Assembly: GCA_910584975.1 (NCBI GenBank)
Contig: CAJUEA010000021.1
Coordinates: 1 to 25,720, forward strand
Direction: 5' to 3'
Length of the DNA: 25,720 bases
From: an uncultured Christensenella sp.
GTDB lineage: Bacteria > Bacillota > Clostridia > Christensenellales > UBA3700
Each line of letters starts with the position of its first letter. Position 1 is the stretch's first letter. The position numbers and the translations under genes are program-made. Under the pieces are notes generated by a model. It was not told the origin of the DNA and made no database searches. It saw only the letters and a list, made by a program, of their open reading frames with translations. Positions 14,796 to 22,923 of the stretch are shown here, in pieces.

Positions 14796-16574
14796 ATGTT
14801 AAGAGTGGAAATTGATGACAAATACAAATGGAATTTGGCTGACATTGTGAAAAATGAGACTGAATGGAATGCCATTTACAATGAAATCAAAGACAAAATC
14901 AAGCAGATTGCAAATTTTGCTGGAAAACTTGACAATAAAAAAAATATTTTGGATTGTTTGAATTTTAGCTCTGAAATATCCGAAAAACTTGAAAGAATAT
15001 ATGTTTTTGCAAAAATGAAGATGGATGAGGACTCCGAAATTGCAAAATATCAAGCATTGACAGATAAGGCAGAAAGAATCCTTGTAGAGTATTCTGCAGA
15101 GTCAAGTTTTATCACTCCTGAAATTACAAAATTGGAAGATAAAGTTCTTGAAGGATACATTGCAGATGGCGATTTTGAAAAGCACTCTTGCTATTTTGAA
15201 AGTGTACTTCGCGAGAAAAAATATATCCTTTCAGAAAATGAAGAGAGAATTTTGAGCAATACTCAAACTTTTTCAGACAATTTCCACGCAGCTTTCAATA
15301 TGTTTGACAATGTGGATGTGGATTTTGGCAGTGTCAATTTTGAAGGCGAAAAAATCAAATTGACGCATGGCACATATAGTATGGTTATGCAGTCAAAGGA
15401 TAGAAAAGCAAGAAAAGATGCTTATAGGCATATGTTTGGTGCTTATAAAAAAATGATTAATACCATTGCAAGCTTGTATGCTGGCAATGTAAAAAAAGAT
15501 TGCTTTTATGCAAAAGTAAGAGGCTATGAAAGTGCAATTGCAAAGGCAATGTACAATGAAAATGTACCACAAATCATCTATCAAAATTTGACTGAAAGTG
15601 TGGATAAATCACTAAAACTTTTGCACGATTATTTGTCACTTAGAAAAAAAGCTTTGGGACTAAGCAAACTTGCAATGTGGGATATGCATACCCCTATTGT
15701 TACGGAAATTGAGCATAACTACAAATATGAAGATGCAGTGGAGCTTGTGAGAAATGCTCTTAAACCACTTGGAAAAGATTATGAAAAACTACTTGATGAG
15801 GCTTTTTGCAACAAGTGGATTGATGTTTTTGAAAACAAAGGTAAAAGAAGTGGGGCATATTCTTGGGGATGTTATGGCGTACACCCATATGTCTTGCTAA
15901 ATTACACTGGTGTTACTCACGATGTGTTTACAATAGCGCACGAATTAGGACATGCAATGCACAGCTATTATTCAAATGCAAGTCTTCCTTATGAAAAGGC
16001 TGGTTATGAGATATTTGTGGCAGAGGTTGCAAGCACTGTAAATGAAATTCTGCTGTTAAAATATATGATTGCAAAAGCTGAAGGAAATGAAAAAAAATAT
16101 CTTTTGTCTTATTATTTGGATATGTTCCGTACCACATTTTTCAGACAAACACAATTTGCAGAGTTTGAAATGATTGCTCACAAAGCATATGAAGAAGGTG
16201 AGTCTTTGACGGCAGAGTTTTTGTGTGCAGAATATAAAAAGCTTAATGACAAATACTATAAGGCAAACACACTTGATGACGGACTTATTTGCTATGAATG
16301 GGCAAGGATTCCACATTTTTACAGAAGTTTTTATGTTTATAAATACGCAACAGGAATTTCCTCTGCAGTTGTCATTGCAAACGGAATTTTAAGTGATGGC
16401 AAAAATGTAGAAAGTTACAAAAAGTTTTTGAGTTTGGGTGGAAGTATGCCTCCGTCAGAAATTTTGAAAGTAGCAGGCGTGAACCTTGAGGACAAAAAGA
16501 CTTTTGACATTGTAAGAAAAGAATTTAAAGATACATTGGACCAGTTGAAAGAGTTGGTTAAAGGAGAAAAATGA
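14796..16574 (+). CDS. pepF: Oligoendopeptidase F, M3B metallopeptidase
   Basis: Cytoplasmic zinc endopeptidase that cuts short peptides, 592 residues, the normal length. The zinc site HELGH is at 382-386 within IAHELGHAMHSYYS, and the third ligand Glu is at about 410 in EVASTVNE. The N-terminal YKWNLADIVKNETEW and the middle MYNENVPQIIYQNL segments are typical of PepF. GAGG precedes the ATG by five bases. Its stop overlaps the dnaB start by ATGA. The placement before dnaB looks operonic but functionally unrelated; peptide turnover would fit an amino-acid fermenter. Confidence 0.95.
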   Translation: MLRVEIDDKYKWNLADIVKNETEWNAIYNEIKDKIKQIANFAGKLDNKKNILDCLNFSSEISEKLERIYVFAKMKMDEDSEIAKYQALTDKAERILVEYSAESSFITPEITKLEDKVLEGYIADGDFEKHSCYFESVLREKKYILSENEERILSNTQTFSDNFHAAFNMFDNVDVDFGSVNFEGEKIKLTHGTYSMVMQSKDRKARKDAYRHMFGAYKKMINTIASLYAGNVKKDCFYAKVRGYESAIAKAMYNENVPQIIYQNLTESVDKSLKLLHDYLSLRKKALGLSKLAMWDMHTPIVTEIEHNYKYEDAVELVRNALKPLGKDYEKLLDEAFCNKWIDVFENKGKRSGAYSWGCYGVHPYVLLNYTGVTHDVFTIAHELGHAMHSYYSNASLPYEKAGYEIFVAEVASTVNEILLLKYMIAKAEGNEKKYLLSYYLDMFRTTFFRQTQFAEFEMIAHKAYEEGESLTAEFLCAEYKKLNDKYYKANTLDDGLICYEWARIPHFYRSFYVYKYATGISSAVVIANGILSDGKNVESYKKFLSLGGSMPPSEILKVAGVNLEDKKTFDIVRKEFKDTLDQLKELVKGEK

Positions 16575-18259
16575 GCGATATAAATAATCCTAAAATTATG
16601 CCAAATAACATTGAGGCAGAGCAGTCATTGCTTGGCAGTATGCTGATTGACGATAATGTTACAACAGAAGTTCTTGGCGAGCTTAAGGAAAGTGATTTTT
16701 ATTACTCTTCACACAAATTGATATTCAATGCAATGTGTGACTTGCAGCGTGAAGGCAAGCCTGTTGATATCATAACCATTTCCGATAAACTGGTAAAAAC
16801 AAAAGCCTCAGACAGATATGGCAATGTGTCAACCAGTGATAATTTACAAAAGGTTGGTGGAATGGCATATCTAACAGAGCTTACAAATGCAATTCCGTCT
16901 TCTGCAAATTTCAGATATTACCTGAACATTATCAAGAAAAACGGAATGTTGAGGACGATTATTAATGCATCCAATCGAATTAATGAAAATACATACAACA
17001 GCGACGATGCTGATATGGCACTTGCATATGCTGAAAAAACGATTTTTGACATTTCTGACAATCAAGAAAACAAAGAGCTAGTACATGTGAATGACACAAT
17101 CAACAAAGTACTTAAAGGGTATGAAGATGTGCTTACAAACCCTGACAGCAACAAAGGACAGCTTTCACATTTTAAAAATTTGGATAAATTTACAAATGGT
17201 TACAAAGGCGGTCAAATGATAATTTTGGCAGCAAGACCCGGTTGTGGTAAAACATCTTTTGCAATGAACATTGTTTGCAATATTGCAAGAAAAGAGCCTG
17301 AAAAAGTTGTGGCTGTTTTCAACTTGGAAATGAGCATAAGCGAACTTACTCAAAGAATTTTGCTTACAATGGCAAGTGTTCCTCACGAAAGTGTTACAAC
17401 AGGTGCATCTGCCGATGAGTTTAAAAGACTTTGGCAGGCAAAAAAGATTTTGGAATCTTCCAATGTTTATATTGATGACACTGCAAACACAACTCCAGAG
17501 CAAATTATGAGCAAGTGCAGAAGACTGAAACAAATGAAAAAAAGACTTGATTTTGTTGTAATCGACTACTTGCAATTGCTTAAAGCTCACACATCAAGAC
17601 AAAGTATTCAACAAGAAGTTACGGAAATTTCAAGAAGTTTGAAGATAATGGCAAAGGAGCTTGATGTTCCTGTTCTTGCATTGTCACAAACATCCCGTGA
17701 CCTTGAAAAGCGTGAGGACGGGGATCCTAAAATGTCCGACCTTAGGGAGTCTGGTGCAATCGAGCAAGATGCTGACCAAGTTTACTTTCTTATCAAACAA
17801 AAAATATCTGAAAGCAGCATAGACGAAATTATCGATTTACATATTGTAAAACATCGTAGTGGTGCTTGTGGAAAAATCAGCTTTAAATGGGAAGGTAGTA
17901 TGGTTAAGTTTACTCCTGTAACAAGTGAGGAAGTTCGCCATATCAAGCAAGCGGGCAAAACTGTGGATGAGGCAATCGCTGCAGGCAAGGCTTTGGAACA
18001 AGAAAAAGCAGAGGAAAATAAAAAGCTTGAAAGTAATAGCAGTGACAATGATGCAAATCCTGTTGACAGGATTGATTTGGAGGAGCTAACTCCACCACCT
18101 GCCATTACGGAAACGCTTGTTTTTGATAACAATCCTTCAAAAATCGATATTAATTTTGAAAATGACCATCAAATGAATGTTGAGCCAAATTGGGGAGAGG
18201 AGCTTAACAACATAACAAGCAACATTGTTATTCCTTCTGATATAACTGACGAGGAATAG
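16571..18259 (+). CDS. dnaB: Replicative DNA helicase DnaB with acidic C-terminal tail
   Basis: Hexameric 5'-3' helicase of the replication fork (DnaC in Bacillus naming). The N-terminal domain starts MPNNIEAEQSLLGSMLIDD and contains YLTELTNAIPSSAN. The RecA-like domain has Walker A ARPGCGKTSF (Lys227), then VFNLEMS, the Walker B region FVVIDYLQLL, LSQTSRDLEKR and SDLRESGAIEQDAD, and the helicase core ends near residue 450. The Walker A has Gly-Cys where Ser-Met or Ser-Val is commoner. Total length is 562 against about 450 normally: about 110 extra residues form a low-complexity acidic tail ending SDITDEE, predicted disordered. AAAGGAG lies before the ATG; it overlaps pepF. No terminator is evident after the stop. 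Confidence 0.95.
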   Translation: MSDINNPKIMPNNIEAEQSLLGSMLIDDNVTTEVLGELKESDFYYSSHKLIFNAMCDLQREGKPVDIITISDKLVKTKASDRYGNVSTSDNLQKVGGMAYLTELTNAIPSSANFRYYLNIIKKNGMLRTIINASNRINENTYNSDDADMALAYAEKTIFDISDNQENKELVHVNDTINKVLKGYEDVLTNPDSNKGQLSHFKNLDKFTNGYKGGQMIILAARPGCGKTSFAMNIVCNIARKEPEKVVAVFNLEMSISELTQRILLTMASVPHESVTTGASADEFKRLWQAKKILESSNVYIDDTANTTPEQIMSKCRRLKQMKKRLDFVVIDYLQLLKAHTSRQSIQQEVTEISRSLKIMAKELDVPVLALSQTSRDLEKREDGDPKMSDLRESGAIEQDADQVYFLIKQKISESSIDEIIDLHIVKHRSGACGKISFKWEGSMVKFTPVTSEEVRHIKQAGKTVDEAIAAGKALEQEKAEENKKLESNSSDNDANPVDRIDLEELTPPPAITETLVFDNNPSKIDINFENDHQMNVEPNWGEELNNITSNIVIPSDITDEE

Positions 18260-18351
18260 TAAAAATTTATTGTGAAATTTTAATTGGTAGCAAGTTTTAT
18301 AATATGCAAATGCGTATAGATATTGCGAAAAATTAAAGTTAAGACACATTG

Positions 18352-18380
18352 TTATAATTAAATATGCTTGAACATAAAAT
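18352..18380 (+). promoter_or_regulatory. Candidate sigma-E-like sporulation promoter for yqfC
   Basis: CATAAAAT (18373-18380) matches the Bacillus sigma-E -10 consensus CATACAMT at seven of eight positions, and TTATAAT (18352-18358), 14 bases upstream, is a partial match to the KMATATT -35. The start would fall near 18387, just before the GAGG of yqfC. In B. subtilis yqfC-yqfD are under sigma-E. The TATAAT inside 18353-18358 could instead be a sigma-A -10. Confidence 0.4.
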
Positions 18381-18397
18381 ATACAAACGAGGTGTTT

Positions 18398-18646
18398 ATG
18401 GCATATTTTGATGATATTTACAAGACAATTAAAGAAAAATTAAATTACAAAATTACAATCACAAATGGTGGTTTTGTTGTTGAGGATTTCAAAAGCATTA
18501 TCTTTCAAAGCAAGGAGCATATTGAAATTTTAAGCAGCAAAAACAAATTGCAGTTTGACGGAAATGATTTTGTGATTAAGGAATTGCAAAACGGACTTTT
18601 GATTGTTACGGGAGCGCTTAAAACTTTTGAGGTGGTAAAATTATGA
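18398..18646 (+). CDS. yqfC: YqfC-like sporulation protein
   Basis: Small protein of 82 residues, beta-rich, without signal peptide, matching the YqfC family in size, in the IxITNGGFVVEDFKSIIFQSKEHIEIL pattern and in position directly before yqfD. In Bacillus the yqfC-yqfD pair is expressed in the mother cell and is needed for efficient sporulation; its biochemical role is unknown. An upstream in-frame ATG at 18368 exists, but GAGG five bases before the ATG at 18398 decides the start. Its stop overlaps the yqfD ATG (ATGA). Confidence 0.85.
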   Translation: MAYFDDIYKTIKEKLNYKITITNGGFVVEDFKSIIFQSKEHIEILSSKNKLQFDGNDFVIKELQNGLLIVTGALKTFEVVKL

Positions 18647-19788
18647 TTTTGTCAAAAATCAAAGTTGCAATCATCGGAAGTAATCGCACTCGTTTAATAA
18701 ATAAGCTAAAAAATGAAAATATTCCAATTTATTATCTTAAAACAGATGAAAGCACTACCTTTTGGGTAAAGCAAAATGATTTGAAAAAACTCAAAGAATT
18801 TGCTGATTTATATGGCGTGCAACTGGAAGTTGTAAAAACAAGTGGGGTTGCTGGGAGCCTTGAGAAGACAATTAAAAACTTGCCGTATATTACAGCAGTG
18901 ATTATTTGTTTTGTAATTCTTATCATTTCCACTCAATATGTTTATAATGTTAAGGTTGAGGCGCAAAATGATGTTTATGCAAACAAAGTCGAGTTGCTTT
19001 TGAGAGAAAATAATATTTTTGGAACCATCCCAAAAGGCAAAATAAATTTGAATGAAGTTGAAAATTTGATTTTGTCAAATTTAAGCGAAGTTAGTTTTGC
19101 AACATGCTACATTGAAGGTTTTTCTTTGAAAATCAAAATTGTGGCTAACGATAATCCAAAGCAAACTGAAGAAAAAAAGAATTTGCATTCTGATTTTGAT
19201 GCTGTTGTAACAAGAATTATGGTAAGGTCAGGCACGGGTGAAGTGGCAGTTGGGCAAAGGGTAAAGGCAGGCGATGTTTTGATTGGTGGTTATCACATTG
19301 CAGACAACACACCGTCGGACGGCGAAGAGAATGGCGATATCATTGAAGTTGCGGCAGATGGCGAAGTTTATGGAAAAGTGTACACTCACAAGCGATTTGT
19401 AATTCCTGAGCAAGCATACACTTTTGTAAAAACTGGCAAAAGCAAAATCAAGCGACAAATTGGATTTAACAAACTGGCAGTTATCAAAAGTGGAAAAGTG
19501 CCGTATGAATTTTATGAGGTTGCCACAACAAATATAAAATTGTTTGGATTGTTACCACTAAACATTACAACTTATGAATATTTTGAATTGCAAAAAGTGC
19601 AAATTGAACAAAATACATATATAGAAAATTTGAAAAATAAGTGTGACAGCGAGTTTATTGCAAGCTTGAATTTGGATGCAAAACTGCTTGTGAAAAACTA
19701 TGAGATAAAAGAAGTTGAAGGAATAAAATATCTGGATATTTTTTATGAAACAGAACAAAGAATTGATAATGGAGGATATAATTATTAA
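18643..19788 (+). CDS. yqfD: Sporulation membrane protein YqfD
   Basis: A 381-residue YqfD family protein. It has a short cytoplasmic N-terminal part (about 1-85), a single hydrophobic segment at about 87-104 (LPYITAVIICFVILIISTQY), then a large external beta-rich domain with the lipoyl/hammerhead-like stretch TRIMVRSGTGEVAVGQRVKAGDVLIGG (about 186-212), usual for YqfD. It follows yqfC with a four-base overlap and precedes phoH, the Bacillota order. In Bacillus it is a sigma-E-dependent mother-cell sporulation protein. Its 3' end overlaps the beginning of phoH, whose ribosome site (GGAGG 19771-19775) lies inside it. Confidence 0.92.
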   Translation: MILSKIKVAIIGSNRTRLINKLKNENIPIYYLKTDESTTFWVKQNDLKKLKEFADLYGVQLEVVKTSGVAGSLEKTIKNLPYITAVIICFVILIISTQYVYNVKVEAQNDVYANKVELLLRENNIFGTIPKGKINLNEVENLILSNLSEVSFATCYIEGFSLKIKIVANDNPKQTEEKKNLHSDFDAVVTRIMVRSGTGEVAVGQRVKAGDVLIGGYHIADNTPSDGEENGDIIEVAADGEVYGKVYTHKRFVIPEQAYTFVKTGKSKIKRQIGFNKLAVIKSGKVPYEFYEVATTNIKLFGLLPLNITTYEYFELQKVQIEQNTYIENLKNKCDSEFIASLNLDAKLLVKNYEIKEVEGIKYLDIFYETEQRIDNGGYNY

Positions 19789-20764
19789 TCTTAACGAATA
19801 TACAACAGAACAATTAAGAGAAGTTTTTGGAGAATACGACAGCAATATCAAATATCTGTTGGCCAGATTGGGTATTTCTGTGGCAAGAGATGCTGACGGA
19901 TTAAAATTTGTTGGCGATGATGACAAAGTGAAAATGCTTGAGCAAATTGTTGATATTTTGCTATCAAAAGCACAAAGTGGCGAAAATATCAACAAAACCA
20001 CATTAAGGCTTGTTACGGATATTGTGCTTGACGGGCAAAGTGAAAACATTGATAGCTTGACAGATGCAGTTGCTTTTACGCACAGAGGTAAGCCTATCAA
20101 AGCAAAAAGCGTTAACCAAGCAAAATATTTGCAAGCAATCAAAAACAACTCTTTAACATTTGGCATAGGACCTGCCGGCACAGGCAAAACATATCTTGCT
20201 GTTGCAATGGCAGTGGCATCATACAAAGCAAAAATGGTGGAAAAAATTGTGCTTACAAGACCTGCTGTTGAGGCTGGCGAAAAGCTTGGATTTTTACCAG
20301 GAGATTTGGGGCAAAAAGTTGACCCATATTTAAAGCCACTTTTTGATGCATTAATTGAAATGATGGGGCTGGAAGTTTACACAAGACTTATGGAAAAGGG
20401 CGTTATTGAGGTTGCTCCACTTGCATATATGCGTGGCAGAACAATATCAAATGCGTTCATTATTTTGGACGAGGCTCAAAACACAACCAAAGAGCAAATG
20501 AAAATGTTTTTGACCAGAATTGGCGAGGGCAGCAGAGTTGTTGTGACGGGTGATGTAACGCAGATTGACTTGCCTTATGGCAAAAAGAGCGGGCTTGTGG
20601 AGGCTTCTCAAATTCTTGAAGGTATTGAGGATATTTCCATAAATTATTTTAAAGATAAAGATGTCGTAAGGCATGAACTTGTTATGAAAATTGTAAAAGC
20701 TTATGATAATTATTACAAATTAGGAGAAAACGATGGCAAAAACGAGGGCGGGTTATCCGATTAA
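19769..20764 (+). CDS. phoH: PhoH-family ATPase
   Basis: Cytoplasmic P-loop ATPase related to the helicase N-terminal fold and thought to act in RNA metabolism next to YbeY. Walker A is GPAGTGKT at about 134-141, Walker B AFIILDEAQN, with ALTRPAVEAGE-like VLTRPAVEAGEKLGFLPGDL and VVTGDVTQIDLP, all diagnostic. With the ATG at 19769 it has 331 residues. Three starts are possible: ATG 19745 and ATG 19769, neither with a good ribosome site, and ATT 19784, which lies eight bases after a perfect GGAGG and overlaps the yqfD stop (ATTAA). The ATG at 19769 is the conservative choice. The 3' end overlaps pgpH by 32 bases. Confidence 0.92.
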   Translation: MEDIIINLNEYTTEQLREVFGEYDSNIKYLLARLGISVARDADGLKFVGDDDKVKMLEQIVDILLSKAQSGENINKTTLRLVTDIVLDGQSENIDSLTDAVAFTHRGKPIKAKSVNQAKYLQAIKNNSLTFGIGPAGTGKTYLAVAMAVASYKAKMVEKIVLTRPAVEAGEKLGFLPGDLGQKVDPYLKPLFDALIEMMGLEVYTRLMEKGVIEVAPLAYMRGRTISNAFIILDEAQNTTKEQMKMFLTRIGEGSRVVVTGDVTQIDLPYGKKSGLVEASQILEGIEDISINYFKDKDVVRHELVMKIVKAYDNYYKLGENDGKNEGGLSD

Positions 20765-22217
20765 AAAGAAAAAAATGAACCAAGCTGAAGCGATAGAATA
20801 TTTGCATAAAGATTGGTTACAACAGATTATCGTAATAGGTTGTATTATGCTGATAAGTTGCTTGCTTGCAATATCGGCAGCAACTACATATACTTGGAGT
20901 ATTAGTGTACTTCGAAATAAATGGGTGGATGTAATTATTATTGCAGCAGTGTTTTTCATTGCAATATTAATGTTTTATGAATACTATTTGTATATGTCAA
21001 AAGATAATTCTTACAAAAAGCTTTTGATTATTGGTATAACTTTATTTATCACAGTTTTGGGATGTCAGTTATTCAGCCATTTGATAAGTCCATATTGTTC
21101 TCCTCTTGCAGTTTTGCCAATTATTTTGAGCATTATGATTGGTGGAAGGACAGGCTTTATGGGACTTGTTGTTACAATTTCCACTTTGCTGCTATCTTAT
21201 GCTGTTATGGATTACGGAATGGTGGGCGTTTTGTCAAATACATTCTATGAAATAACAACATCACTTATTGTTTCAATGATAAGAGTTTTGCTGATAATGT
21301 TTCTTATCCGAAGGAATTATTCTCGTTTTAAATTGCTTTGGGGTTCAGCGGCTATCAATCTTGTGGCATCACTTCCTATCATCTTGCTTTCAATGATTGT
21401 TTCAACCGAGTGGGATTATTTGTTGCTTTCATACACATATTCAATCTTGGGTGGATTTATTGCGATTATTATTTTCACAGCATTGATTCCTCTTTACGAG
21501 CAAATATTCAATGTGTGGACAAACTTCAAACTTGCAGAAATTTGCAGTCTTTCCAGACCATTATTGCAAAGATTGTCAAATGAGGCACCTGGTACTTTCA
21601 ACCACTGCATTATCGTTTCAAATTTGGCAGAGGCTTGTGCAATTGCAATTGGCGAAAATCCTTATCTTGCAAAAGCTTGTGGAATTTATCACGATATCGG
21701 TAAACTTAGTGCACCAGAGTTTTTCACAGAAAACCAAAAAGGATATAATCCTCACGACGATTTGATACCTATTCATAGTGCAAAAATGATTATTTCTCAT
21801 ACAAAAATAGGTTATGATATGTTGATTAAAGCACATTTGCCAGAGGAAATTGCAAAAGTTGCACTAGAGCATCACGGCACAACCACTGTAAAATATTTTC
21901 ACAACAAAGCAAAACAGCTGACAGAAGGCACTGTAAATGACAAATTGTTTATGTATGCAGGACCATCTCCAACTTCAAAAATTGCAGCAATTGTTATGAT
22001 TTCCGATGTTGTTGAGGCAATCACAAGGTCAAGAAACACACAAAATATGGCTGAGTTGCAAAGCATTGTTGACAGCGTTATAAGAGAAAAAATTGCCGAC
22101 CATCAGTTTGACAATTCAGAGATTACTTTTGCAGATTTACAAAAAATATCTGTTGCTATTTGCAAGGTTGTTCCAGCAGTTTATCACAAACGAATTGACT
22201 ACAACAAAGGAAAATAA
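20733..22217 (+). CDS. pgpH: Compact PgpH-like 7TM HD-domain phosphohydrolase
   Basis: Membrane protein of the YqfF/PgpH family (c-di-AMP phosphodiesterase in Listeria). A cytoplasmic N-terminus of about 28 residues is followed by several hydrophobic segments between about 29 and 265, then the cytoplasmic HD domain: EQIFNVWTNFKLAEICSLSRPLLQRLSNEAPGTFNHC, the metal motif HDIGK (His320-Asp321), IHSAKMIISH and ALEHHGTT. It has 494 residues against about 700 in Bacillus and Listeria. The missing part is the large extracellular 7TMR-HDED sensor domain that normally follows the first membrane helix. AGGAG precedes the ATG, inside phoH. Substrate is inferred from family only. Confidence 0.88.
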   Translation: MAKTRAGYPIKKKKMNQAEAIEYLHKDWLQQIIVIGCIMLISCLLAISAATTYTWSISVLRNKWVDVIIIAAVFFIAILMFYEYYLYMSKDNSYKKLLIIGITLFITVLGCQLFSHLISPYCSPLAVLPIILSIMIGGRTGFMGLVVTISTLLLSYAVMDYGMVGVLSNTFYEITTSLIVSMIRVLLIMFLIRRNYSRFKLLWGSAAINLVASLPIILLSMIVSTEWDYLLLSYTYSILGGFIAIIIFTALIPLYEQIFNVWTNFKLAEICSLSRPLLQRLSNEAPGTFNHCIIVSNLAEACAIAIGENPYLAKACGIYHDIGKLSAPEFFTENQKGYNPHDDLIPIHSAKMIISHTKIGYDMLIKAHLPEEIAKVALEHHGTTTVKYFHNKAKQLTEGTVNDKLFMYAGPSPTSKIAAIVMISDVVEAITRSRNTQNMAELQSIVDSVIREKIADHQFDNSEITFADLQKISVAICKVVPAVYHKRIDYNKGK

Positions 22218-22268
22218 GAGTTTTTTCGAGTATAAAACTTAAAATTCAATTTTCACTTAAGAGGACAT

Positions 22269-22745
22269 ATGATAAGAATATACGATTTTGAAAAAGAAGA
22301 AGAAAAAATAATCAAAAAGATTTTTTCCACAGTTTGCAAAATTCACGGAATAAGAAAAAGTTCTGTAAGTGTGGATATTTCAATGGTGGATAAAGAGCAA
22401 ATACATCAGCTTAATTTGGATACAAGAAATGTGGACAAGCCAACAGATGTTTTGAGTTATCCTGCTTTTGAAAAAATTATTTTTCCTTTCTGCAAGAAAA
22501 ATTATATCGATATGTTGTCGCCAGAGGACAAAACTTTGTATATTGGCGAAATTATCATTTGTCGTGAAATTATGGCAGAGCAAGCAGAGGAATATGGACA
22601 TTCCGAAACAAGGGAAATTGCTTTTTTGACAACTCACGGCTTGTTGCATTTGTTAGGTTATGACCATATTGAAGAGGATATGCGAAAAGTTATGCGTGCA
22701 AAAGAGGACGAAGTTTTGGAAAAAGCAAGATTTTTCAGAGAATAA
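22269..22745 (+). CDS. ybeY: Endoribonuclease / rRNA maturation factor YbeY
   Basis: Metal-dependent RNase for 16S rRNA 3'-end maturation and ribosome quality control, 158 residues, normal size. The zinc site THGLLHLLGYDH (HxxxHxxxxxH) lies near residues 121-132, with the family-typical VDKPTDVLSYPAF and GEIIICREI upstream. GAGG lies before the ATG. It is 51 bases downstream of pgpH in the conserved phoH-pgpH-ybeY order. In Bacillus dgkA and cdd follow; here they are absent and era comes next after 178 AT-rich bases. Confidence 0.95.
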   Translation: MIRIYDFEKEEEKIIKKIFSTVCKIHGIRKSSVSVDISMVDKEQIHQLNLDTRNVDKPTDVLSYPAFEKIIFPFCKKNYIDMLSPEDKTLYIGEIIICREIMAEQAEEYGHSETREIAFLTTHGLLHLLGYDHIEEDMRKVMRAKEDEVLEKARFFRE

Positions 22746-22923
22746 TTTTATCATTTAAATAAAATATTATTTATTTGCAGTTTTGCAATATCACAAAATG
22801 ATTTTTGTATTAAGTGTTGTTATTGTATGATGGTAATCTATTAAATATTTTAAACAATTAATGCAAAAATAAGGCTACTGGATGACAGAAAGTCAAAATT
22901 AAAGAATACACAAGGAAAAATAT

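Noticed and set aside
18263..18285. AAAATTT/AAATTTT inverted repeat after dnaB as a terminator
   Set aside because: Seven A-T pairs only, without a following U-tract; expected by chance in this composition.
19558..20226. 222-codon minus-strand open frame opposite yqfD and phoH
   Set aside because: It is antisense to two well-supported genes and arises from their codon use; no ribosome site or recognisable domain.
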